Source: Odontocerum albicorne
Taxonomy: Eukaryota; Arthropoda; Insecta; Trichoptera; Odontoceridae
DNA: 64,000 nucleotides
NCBI GenBank assembly: GCA_949825065.1
Contig: OX463849.1
Span: 44,767,561 to 44,831,560 of the forward strand
Direction of reading: 5' to 3'
Of this stretch, positions 54,200 to 64,000 are shown in pieces (the stretch's first letter is position 1; every line of letters begins with the position of its first letter). The notes under the pieces were generated by a model. That model was not told the origin of the DNA. It saw only the letters and a list, made by a program, of their open reading frames with translations, and searched no databases. A program made the translations under genes and the position numbers.

Positions 54200-54428
54200 T
54201 ATTTTAGGTTTTCAGTTACTTCGCGAACTGTAAATATTGGATTCTGAAATAATAGATACCGTCTCCTGTATATCCAAAACAGAGAACAATGTTACTAAAG
54301 AGTCATCCAGGCCAAAAAAAAAAAAAAAAAAAAAAAATGCTGTAAGGAAGCTGCTGAGGGATCTCCAGGTAGATCTGATGTCAGAATCCAATATTTACAG
54401 TTCGCGAAGTAAGTGAAAACCTAAAATA
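54200..54428. mobile_element. MITE with 48-bp terminal inverted repeats
   Basis: Arms 54,200-54,246/7 and 54,381-54,428 match at 47 of 48 positions (start tattttaggttttcacttac). The loop includes a 24-nt poly-A. TA at the outer edges could be the target duplication. Confidence 0.85.
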
Positions 54429-54463
54429 AACATATATAACCCTTCGCTAAAACCAAACAAAAA

Positions 54464-55168
<705 letters not shown>

Positions 55169-55184
55169 GGCCCTGAAAAGGGCC
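55169..55184 (-). terminator. histone mRNA 3' stem-loop of H4
   Basis: Minus-strand GGCCCT-TTTC-AGGGCC, 48 bp beyond the H4 stop. Confidence 0.95.
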
Positions 55185-55232
55185 GTTTTGTCTAGCAGGT
55201 AGGTGGGTGGCGGCGGATGTGCCAGGACGAGC

Positions 55233-56235
<1,003 letters not shown>

Positions 56236-56301
56236 ATAGTCGCGTGAGCGATAATTTATTGTGACTGACACTGCAGAAAACACACACGCATCACATCAAA
56301 A

Positions 56302-56317
56302 GGCCCTTTTCAGGGCC
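56302..56317 (+). terminator. histone mRNA 3' stem-loop of H3 (unit III)
   Basis: GGCCCT-TTTC-AGGGCC, 66 bp after the stop. Confidence 0.95.
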
Positions 56318-57738
56318 GCAAATTGATTTTTTTTTAGATATTATTATTTTTTTTAGATATCGTGAAAGTTAGTTCTCCTCCTCGGCCGCGCGGCATATTT
56401 AATCATCGGTAATTGATTAAACATTTTGAAATTCAACTTTTTTTTTTTTTTTTTTACAATAATAACAACGACACGAACATCGTTGTGTGTCAAAATAACA
56501 ATACTAGTAACGAGTGTGCCGCGAGGTTTAGATTTTGCGAGAGTAGGTACCGACGACACCTACCGCCAGATATATTAATTAAAAGTAATATTTATTTGTT
56601 TAGAAAAAAGTTAATTGTCTATGTTTCGCGCGTGCGCGCTAGGCACGGCGTCGTCATGTCAACGACAAACAAACACCTGTCAATTATCGTTTTGACGTTT
56701 CATAATGTATCGTTTCCAGTTTATGTTGAATTATTGTTAAAAAGAAAAAAGAAATTATGCATTTCTTTCTTCCGATTGTCATTATTATTATTATTATTAT
56801 TATTGTTTTTTTTTTTTTTTTTTCGTCTCTTACTTGTTTATTTGAATGTTTCTTTTATTTTAACTATATATTCAGACGGAGGATATTTAATTACGATTCG
56901 CCGCGAGATTAAAGTTCTCGAAAAATCTAATTATTCCTGTTGTTCTGACAACATACATATGTGAGCGTTGTCCCACTAAAAACGAATCAAAGTTCTTCAC
57001 CACTAAAAAATAAGTCTTCCACTATTACGCGAGTCTACTTGGTTGAGTTTTGTGATATACCATACACATACATACATACATATGTTAAATTTAATATTGA
57101 ATTATTACTCTTTTTATTATTATTACTAATCCTTTTTTGTTTTTTTTTTTTTTTTTTTTTTTATATCCTGTACATGCCAGTTTAAGGTGAAGTTTTGTAT
57201 TATCATCATTATTATTATTATTATTTTTTTAAAATTTTTTTTTTTTATTTTATTTTATTTTGTTGTTGGCAGTAATTTTAAGTGCTTGCCTTTAAGTGCT
57301 TGCTTGTGTACTATCGCCAGCCATTAGTAAAACAGCGGGCGAGGGCTTTATACACAATCTTAATAAATAAATATATGTTATTGTATATGTTATTTACAGT
57401 TAAGGTGGCTATATGGTCAACATCGTGGAGGTAATAAGGGGAGACACATCGTCGTTATTTGTTTTTATCGAGCACCGTTTATTCCACTTTTCATAGTCGT
57501 ACAACCGTTCCTGTTTCGAGGCTTTCTTTCTTTCACCTCATCGTTATAAAAAAAAAAACTGAATATAAACGTTGATTTTGGAAAACAAACAGATCACATA
57601 GATAATTTTAAATATTTATTATAATAATAATATGCTGTCCTGCGAATGGATGAATGAATGAATTTCAGTAAGCCGGAGCCGGCCGAATGGTCAGTAATTA
57701 TATCTACCAAACAACGACGACTCGGCTCAGATAGGTAG
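56318..57738. other. H3-H2A spacer, unit III
   Basis: Diverged version of the unit I/II spacer, lacking the (AT)n array. From 57,594 onward it contains inserted sequence absent from units I and II, flanked by aaacagat on both sides (57,586 and 57,892 regions). Confidence 0.7.
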
Positions 57739-57894
57739 TCCAAGTGGTGAATAGCTTATTCGGAGTCTCGGTCCAATGGTAGGACGCCATACTCGTTCAT
57801 CGGATAATTTCCGACTGTTAAATCCGAAATTTAGGTTTATACTGAATGGGTGTGAGTGAAAAATAATGAAGGCGAGATGATGGTGAATGAAATA
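57739..57894 (-). mobile_element. family A 3'-end fragment (A4)
   Basis: Matches the last ~155 bp of the family A 3' UTR: tccaagtggtgaatag start, 'cggagtctcggtccaatggt', hairpin (57,772-57,804), then 'actgaatgggtg...aaaaataatg'. Severely 5'-truncated copy in the H3-H2A spacer. Confidence 0.75.
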
Positions 57895-58006
57895 AAACAG
57901 ATAGGCAGGCAGTACCACCACCTAAATACCGTGCGCTGAGCGACACGCGCTCGCTCACTCACTCGTATTATCAAAAGATTTATATAATCGCTAATATATA
58001 TTTGTT

Positions 58007-58022
58007 GGCCCTGAAAAGGGCC
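58007..58022 (-). terminator. histone mRNA 3' stem-loop of H2A (unit III, second copy)
   Basis: Minus-strand GGCCCT-TTTC-AGGGCC. Confidence 0.95.
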
Positions 58023-58074
58023 TTTTGTTGATTGAATGTCTTAAAGGTCTACACGATAAATGCCACCACGAGCT

Positions 58075-58515
<441 letters not shown>

Positions 58516-58537
58516 TTATTTTTTTTCTAGTCTTTGG

Positions 58538-58545
58538 ATATATAT
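58538..58545 (-). promoter_or_regulatory. H2A TATA box (unit III, second copy)
   Basis: atatatat about 89 bp upstream of the ATG; the B2 target duplication starts 5 bp further upstream. Confidence 0.65.
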
Positions 58546-58549
58546 GATA

Positions 58550-58562
58550 CTGCTAAAAAAAT
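58550..58562. repeat. left target-site duplication of B2
   Basis: ctgctaaaaaaat, a perfect 13-mer repeated at 63,895-63,907; present once in the empty site near 46,857. Confidence 0.95.
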
Positions 58563-59561
58563 GAATGAATGTGAATGAACCGAGTTCTTCTTCTTTAATT
58601 TAAATTTTTAATACGTGCGCATTTTACTGCGTCGTCGATCTTTTGTCAGTGATTTGAGGGAATACCTTTTCCACTGTTGTGTCATATGTATGATTGTGTT
58701 ATTTATATATGTATACTTATATTAAGTATTTGTGTGATAATATCTGTTTTATTTTTGACTCGATGAGCCTTTTGATCTCTCTTGCAATTCTTAATCCGAA
58801 TTTAACTGCCATAGTTGGTCATGGCGACTACACCCAGAGGGATACTACAGCTCATGTCAGCGGCCCCGGTGGCGCAGTTCAGGTTGGGCGTCCTCCCGCC
58901 CCTCCCGGGGGTCTCAGTGAAGCGACGATGGTGAAGACGGTGGAGATGAGGTGACGATGCTGGAGAAGACGGCGAAGAAGGCGCAAAGCTGTGGCGTGGC
59001 TAATTGAGCTTTCTTTGCTCTTTATCAATTACTTCGCTACATGCTCTACCGTCTGAGGGACTGTAGGCTACAAAATCAAACTTTAAGAACTCTGCTAGAC
59101 CTTTATGGACAATAAATACATATATTTTTATAATATCAGGTGTAGGTGTATAGTGTGGGGATGGGAAGGTGTCGGCTGCGGCCTGTTTGATTGGAGCTTC
59201 CCCGCATTCGCATATGTATTGAAGACATATTCGGTGAGAAAACCACAGAAAACTCATCGAGGGAAGTCGAGCATCAGAGGACCTCTGGGCTCTTCCGTTA
59301 TGCGATATTAACACATTTGGCTTGTTTGTGGAGTGTGAGTGTTGTAGTGCGTATGGTGTGACTCGAAGTCCGAGGCGTTGGCTCGCCCCTCTTGATTTTC
59401 ACCTTCAGCCGCGTACCGCCCCTCGGTCCCGGTGGCGTATCGTGTCTCGCCCCGGCCGCTCCTCTGGATCTGAAATGTTAAACGCTGGGCAGTATCGGGT
59501 TGTCTGTGACTTTATAATTTAGCGAATTCGAGTATGTAGTGTGCTAGTTATGAAGGCCCCG
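58563..59561 (-). other. 3' UTR of B2
   Basis: About 1 kb without a gene, homologous to 32,917-33,935. Ends in CATT repeats. Confidence 0.85.
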
Positions 59562-62345
59562 TTACGCTTGTCCTCCCTGGCCCTCTCCTTGCTCGAGATC
59601 TCTCTCCGCTTCCGATCGGCTGAGGATGATGTGATTTGGGAGTCTGTGTTTGTATCTGAAAGGCAGTTCATCCAGTCTCTTATGACACCCGAGTTTTGCG
59701 ATGAGCGGGTTTGAGTGCGAGTTTAAATGTATTTTATTGTAAAAGTCTAGTGTCATTTTGTGGCAATACTCCTTAATGGAGTATTCTTTTGTTCTCTGGT
59801 GTAGCTTTTTAAGATTTGCGCCCGGCATTGTCTTATAGATAATTTTAAGTGCTTTGTTTTGTGCCGGCTGGAGCTTATTGTAAATGCGATCTGGAACGCT
59901 GCCCCAGACGGGTGCCGCGTACGTAATTACCGGTCGCACTATGAGTTTATACACCAGTAGTTTGTTTTTCCGGCATAAGAAGGAATTTCGGCTGAAGATG
60001 GGTCTCAGCGCTGCGAAGGCTGCGAATGCTTTTTTTCTGGCTTCATTCGTGTGGAGCCGCCACGATAGTTTGGAGTCCATGTGGACCCCGAGATATTTAA
60101 CCGACTTACGCCATTCCACAGCGCTGTTACCCATCCTCAAGAGGGGGAGGCTGCCCACCCTCCGTTTTGTGAACATGACCGCCTCTGTCTTGCCGTCGTT
60201 GATCTTTAGGCGCCACTTTCGATAGTATTTTGCCAAGGTATCCAAGGCCCTCTGGAGGTAACTACTTGCCCTGATGGGGCATGCGGATCGCGCGTAACAA
60301 GCTGCGTCATCCGCGAAAAGGGCGACGGAGCAATTTTCCGGTACCGGAATATCGTGTGTGAACAGAGTAAACAGGTGCGGTCCGATCAGGCTGCCCTGGG
60401 GCACTCCCATTGGGATGTTTCTGGGGGTGGAGAGCCTCCCGCTCACCCGAACGACGAATTGTCGCTCGGATAGGTAGGAGCGGAGAATCCCTATGATATA
60501 AGACGGCGTGCCCGTCTTAATCAGCTTGTGTATTAGCCCGTCGTGCCAGACCGTGTCGAAGGCCTTTTCCAGGTCCAACAGGACCATGCCTGTGTAATAA
60601 TTCATATTAAATCCCATCGACACGTCCTCGGCCACGCGGGTGAGTTGGTGAACGGTGGAGTGCTGTGTTCTAAATCCGAATTGCTCGTGTTGTAGAGTGT
60701 TGTGCTGGGTATGATATGGAGTGTATCTGTTCAGTATCACCTTCTCCAGGACTTTTCCAAGTACCGGGAGGAGGCTTATGGGTCTGTAACTGGATGGGTT
60801 GTTTTTGTCCTTGTTCGGCTTGTGTATCGGTACTATTACGGCCATTTTCCACCTGGATGGGAAGTGACCGGTGTGTAGGCACGCGTTAAATATTTTAGCT
60901 AATTGTATGATTGCGCGTGTCGGAATGTGCTTAATAAGTGTATTGTGTAGGTGGTCTAGTCCTGGTGCCTTATTATTTTTGAGGGCTTTAATGATTTTTT
61001 GGACTTCCGCCGGTGTAGTGAGCGTGTATTCTTGACGTGCAATGTCAACGGAACGAGTGTTGAATTCGTCGAGTGATTCTTGTACTGTGCGGTCTGCGTC
61101 TGAGTCACGATAGTGCGATGTTAATGTGTAAGTGTGCTCGTATGCGTCTGCTAGTGCGTTTGCCTTTTCTTCGTGTGATGTGGCAGTATGGGTGGAGGTG
61201 ATAAGTGGTGGTATGTCTTCGTGTCGCTTCCTTATTCCCTTTGCGATCTTCCAAAGAGTGTCTGCCCCTGGTTTGATATCCTTTAACTTTGTGTCCCAAA
61301 TGGTGTTTTTGTGTTCCCTTATGTGTTTTTTGATTTCGTTCCGCAGTGAGTTTAACGCTGCTTTATCTACGGGGTGGCGTGTACCTCTGTAGTGTTTCTG
61401 GAGCCTGTTCTTTATTTGGATGAGTGTGATGATTTCCGGCGGAAGTTTGGCACGGTGTGGAGTGACATTTTTAAGTGGTATGTAGGTATCACGAGCCTCT
61501 TCGATGATGTGCGTTAGTGTGTTTACCGCGTCATCTATTTCCTCCGGCGACTTAAAAGTGGATGATGTTAAGTATAACTGTGTGTTTATGTGCGTCTTGT
61601 AGCCCGCCCAGTCCGCACCCTGGTAGTCGTACACCGTCCTCGGGGGGCAGGTGACGCGCTCCCCTATGGTGAAGTACACCGGGAGGTGGTCCGATGAGAG
61701 TGCATTTATCACTTCCATTCCGGCAACCCCCGCGTGACCCTTTTCGATCACCAGGTCGAGGGTGGACGGCCTGTGCCCCCTCGCTCCGTATCGAGTAGGC
61801 TTGTCGGGGTGGTGTAATGTGTGGTGGGTTGTTTCTATGTGATTGAAGAGTGTTTTTCCGTTTCCATTCTCACAACCCTGGCTCCACGAGGAGTGCTTCG
61901 CGTTGAGGTCGCCAGCCAGTATGACCCGCGGCCCCATCGCGAATGCCATCCCTAGATCCCGAGTTTCAAGCTTAGTTTGCGGCCTGCAATATGCTGCTAT
62001 GAGTGTTATCGGATTGCTGTCAGTTTCTAGTCTGACCGCAGTCGCTTCCAGAGCGATCCAGATGGGATCCGATAAGAGTGTATGTGGTATAGTGTCTCTA
62101 ATGAGGATCGCCGTGCCTCCTCCCCTGGTGACGCGATCATTTCGGTACAGGGAGTAGCCGGGTATTCTCAGGTGTTTGTTTGGATTAAGCAAAGTTTCTG
62201 TAATGAATAATATGTCAATGTTTTTCTCACCGATCAGAAGCGTGAGTTCGTCTGCCTTGTTATAGAGTCCTCTGGCGTTCCAGGTGAGGGCTCTGATTTC
62301 CCCGCGGGAGGATGACGCGCTGGTCGGGGCCCCCATCCTAGCCAT
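59562..62345 (-). CDS. ORF2: endonuclease-reverse transcriptase of B2
   Basis: 927 aa. Endonuclease: TWNARG (21-26), TET with E50, AGDLNAKH (144-151), SDH (218-220). Reverse transcriptase: NNKAPGLD (457-464), YRPISLLP (520-527), LDLEKAFD (590-597), GVPQG (647-651), FADD (677-680, in place of the YADD of family A), KYLGVHMDSKLSW. No RNase H. Jockey-clade type but clearly a different family from A. Starts MARMGAP at an ATG inside the last codons of ORF1 (ATGGCTAG overlap). Confidence 0.95.
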   Translation of the reverse strand: MARMGAPTSASSSRGEIRALTWNARGLYNKADELTLLIGEKNIDILFITETLLNPNKHLRIPGYSLYRNDRVTRGGGTAILIRDTIPHTLLSDPIWIALEATAVRLETDSNPITLIAAYCRPQTKLETRDLGMAFAMGPRVILAGDLNAKHSSWSQGCENGNGKTLFNHIETTHHTLHHPDKPTRYGARGHRPSTLDLVIEKGHAGVAGMEVINALSSDHLPVYFTIGERVTCPPRTVYDYQGADWAGYKTHINTQLYLTSSTFKSPEEIDDAVNTLTHIIEEARDTYIPLKNVTPHRAKLPPEIITLIQIKNRLQKHYRGTRHPVDKAALNSLRNEIKKHIREHKNTIWDTKLKDIKPGADTLWKIAKGIRKRHEDIPPLITSTHTATSHEEKANALADAYEHTYTLTSHYRDSDADRTVQESLDEFNTRSVDIARQEYTLTTPAEVQKIIKALKNNKAPGLDHLHNTLIKHIPTRAIIQLAKIFNACLHTGHFPSRWKMAVIVPIHKPNKDKNNPSSYRPISLLPVLGKVLEKVILNRYTPYHTQHNTLQHEQFGFRTQHSTVHQLTRVAEDVSMGFNMNYYTGMVLLDLEKAFDTVWHDGLIHKLIKTGTPSYIIGILRSYLSERQFVVRVSGRLSTPRNIPMGVPQGSLIGPHLFTLFTHDIPVPENCSVALFADDAACYARSACPIRASSYLQRALDTLAKYYRKWRLKINDGKTEAVMFTKRRVGSLPLLRMGNSAVEWRKSVKYLGVHMDSKLSWRLHTNEARKKAFAAFAALRPIFSRNSFLCRKNKLLVYKLIVRPVITYAAPVWGSVPDRIYNKLQPAQNKALKIIYKTMPGANLKKLHQRTKEYSIKEYCHKMTLDFYNKIHLNSHSNPLIAKLGCHKRLDELPFRYKHRLPNHIILSRSEAERDLEQGEGQGGQA

Positions 62346-63624
62346 TGAGCTGTTCCATCAGTTCGACGATGAGAAACGCCTTCTCAATTTTGTCCCTGCA
62401 TTGTGCCAGCCTCGGCCCCATCTGCATGAGCAGACGGACGATTTGGGCCACCTCAGCCATCTCGCCGCCCATGCGGTGCGGTCCAACGGGTTCAGGAGTC
62501 GGCAGCAGCGGTGGTCGGCGACCGTTCCTTGGATCTCTCGGGTGGGCGTAGTTTTCACGCTGCGCGTTCTGATGTTGAATATTCGCGTGTTGCGCGGCTT
62601 CGTGAGCGTTTGCGCCAGCGATAGGCTGCGAAGCGCGGGCGTTCCGCGCGGCGGCCTGATTAATTTGGGTGGGAAGCGTTTTCCCCGCGCCCGTCACGAC
62701 GCCGCTCCATGAGCGACCCGGTGTCACACGTGGTGCCATCCGGCGGGCGATTGATTCCGCGTACGCTTGCCTTGTAGGGCACTTCGAGTAGTTTGCGGGG
62801 TGATTACCACCGCAATTTGCGCAAGTAGCCGGCGTCTCCTTTGTCTTGGGACACTCGGCTGTCAGGTGGAACTCGGTGCACTTGACGCATCGGGCTTGAT
62901 GATGACAGTTTGACGAAGCGTGCCCCAGTGACTGGCACCGGAAGCACTGCGTACCGAGCCCTTTCTTGGGTCGGTATTTGACGAGGGTCACTCTGCAGTA
63001 GCAGAGGAACCTCAAAGTCGCCTTGAGTTTACCCATGTCGGTTACCTTCCCAAAGTGGGCAAGGTACATGGGCGCGCCTGTCTTGGTCGTCATCTTGACG
63101 ACCTTTTGCGCAGGGAATCCCTGCACGGCGAGATCGGCGGCGATCTCTTCCGTATGGATATCCGGTAATCCCCGGATTACTGACCTTTTGGTCTTCTCGT
63201 CCACCTTGGTGAACGTGTGGAAATCTTTTTTCTTATCGTCGAGTCCCTTTACGAGGGCATCGTGATCCTCGACGGAGTGGACCGTGATTTTCGCGGTCCC
63301 CTTCCCGGTGTATTTCACCTCAAATTGGCCTTTTGCGTTCTCACGGATCAGGCCAATTAGATTTCCGTGGGTTAACTCGCCGAGAGTGATAACCACCGGC
63401 GGTATTTTCGATTTAGAGTATACCCTGCGCGCTACGCAGGGTGCCTCTTCCGTTACCTCCCGGAGGCAAGCGTACTTGTTTGACTGGACCACGTCGTCGG
63501 GTCCGGCATCCTGCCGTCTTTTGGCAGGTGCCCGCGGAGTCTCCCATTTTTGCGCCACGGGCCCCGCGGGAGTCCGTGGCACGAGAACACCGTTTACCAA
63601 ATCGCAAACGATTCCGTCTTGCAT
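62338..63624 (-). CDS. ORF1: Gag-like protein of B2
   Basis: 428 aa from the ATG at 63,622-63,624 (MQDGIVCDLVNGVL); the frame is open further upstream but only from a GTG. PRE_C2HC-like region (VIRGLPDIHTEEIAADLAVQ; VVKMTTKTGAPMYLAHFG), three CCHC knuckles (CFRCQSLGHASSNC; CVKCTEFHLTAEC; CANCGGNHPANYSKC), an Ala/His/Asn-rich linker and a C-terminal helix (LAQCRDKIEKAFLIVELMEQ). RNA-binding component of the element particle. Confidence 0.92.
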   Translation of the reverse strand: MQDGIVCDLVNGVLVPRTPAGPVAQKWETPRAPAKRRQDAGPDDVVQSNKYACLREVTEEAPCVARRVYSKSKIPPVVITLGELTHGNLIGLIRENAKGQFEVKYTGKGTAKITVHSVEDHDALVKGLDDKKKDFHTFTKVDEKTKRSVIRGLPDIHTEEIAADLAVQGFPAQKVVKMTTKTGAPMYLAHFGKVTDMGKLKATLRFLCYCRVTLVKYRPKKGLGTQCFRCQSLGHASSNCHHQARCVKCTEFHLTAECPKTKETPATCANCGGNHPANYSKCPTRQAYAESIARRMAPRVTPGRSWSGVVTGAGKTLPTQINQAAARNARASQPIAGANAHEAAQHANIQHQNAQRENYAHPRDPRNGRRPPLLPTPEPVGPHRMGGEMAEVAQIVRLLMQMGPRLAQCRDKIEKAFLIVELMEQLNG

Positions 63625-63894
63625 CTTAGCGTCTTTTCGCGCCGCCCGCAGTCGAAACACCCGCACTCACGGCACTAGCACTGATCACAATTAGCGTTCG
63701 ATTCGCACTCACTATTAAAATGATTTATAATCACTGAATGATTACAAGTAACGGCCTTAAGGCCCGCCTCTCGGCGCGCACGTTAGCACAGTATGCCCAG
63801 CGGCACACAGCACACGTAAGACACTGGATGGGTTTTCCCCGATCTCTATACCCGCAAGCGAGTATCGTGAAATCTAAAAGAAATAATATCACGC

Positions 63895-64000
63895 CTGCTA
63901 AAAAAATTTTCGGCAACTCACTTTTCGTCGTAAAATTACACGCGGTCTGCACCCGCGGACTCCACCCTACACCGCGTACAATGCACGACTTCAGTCCGCG
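63895..64000. promoter_or_regulatory. H2A-H2B promoter continued after B2
   Basis: Begins with the right 13-bp target duplication (63,895-63,907) and continues as the conserved H2B-proximal promoter block seen at 46,857-46,966. The H2B gene should follow outside the window. Confidence 0.9.

Larger units (their letters stand above)
58563..63894 (-). mobile_element. Jockey-like LINE B2, both ORFs intact
   Basis: 5,332-bp element in transcription order: 5' UTR (63,894-63,625), ORF1, ORF2 overlapping by 8 nt, and a ~1-kb 3' UTR (59,561-58,563) ending in a ttcattcacattcattc tail. Perfect 13-bp target duplication. Inserted in the H2A-H2B promoter, pointing toward H2A. Probably young and possibly active. 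Whether the 5' end is complete is unsure, since no other family B 5' end is available here. Confidence 0.95.

Overview
This is eukaryotic DNA, almost certainly from an insect and most likely from a moth or butterfly. The window covers a decayed stretch of the replication-dependent histone gene array. Histone mRNA 3' stem-loops, the quintet H1-H4-H3-H2A-H2B and Jockey-clade retrotransposons point to an insect. The lepidopteran guess is inference: it rests on several RTE-like LINE tails ending in a 'ctctgcctaccccg...gtgatatgtatg' type motif and on mariners with TTAGGTCCTTACATATG-type termini.

Layout. 1-6,983 is non-genic flank with a mariner remnant, RTE-like LINE pieces, tRNA-like SINE sequence and three tandem repeats (67, 44 and 86 bp periods). 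6,984-15,462 holds two head-to-tail Jockey-like elements (family A: A1 is 5'-truncated, A2 is full length), both on the minus strand. Histone unit I (15,463-19,728) has a truncated H4, an H3 with a nonsense codon and an intact H2A. Element A3 (19,729-25,304) then bridges from the H2A promoter straight into the H4 of unit II. Unit II (25,305-28,996) has a 52-bp H4 stub, intact H3, intact H2A and an H2B cut at codon 46 by B1, a 5'-truncated element of a second Jockey-like family B (28,997 to about 33,935). About 12.4 kb of non-histone DNA follows (33,936-46,300): a hAT-like element carrying a Penelope-like fragment, RTE fragments, a 34-bp tandem repeat and two tandem mariners sharing one TA. It ends in a 200-N gap.

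Unit III (46,501-58,562, resuming at 63,895) is the only complete quintet: H2A partial at the gap, H2B, H1, H4, H3, H2A. It is interrupted just upstream of the H2A TATA box by B2, a full-size family B element with two intact ORFs and a perfect 13-bp target duplication; the empty site survives in the neighbouring H2A-H2B promoter. Short 3' fragments of family A lie in two spacers of this unit (49,241-49,360 and 57,739-57,894).

How it fits together. H4/H3 and H2A/H2B are divergent pairs sharing short promoters, and each intact gene ends in the 16-nt histone stem-loop in place of a poly(A) signal. Nearly every recognised copy of families A and B lies in or next to histone genes or spacers, and none was seen in the 12.4 kb of non-histone DNA. 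The most interesting hypothesis from this window is that two Jockey-clade LINE families use the histone array as a target, as R1/R2 use rDNA, with element-mediated loss of H2B, H1 and H4. Assembly error at some junctions cannot be excluded from sequence alone.
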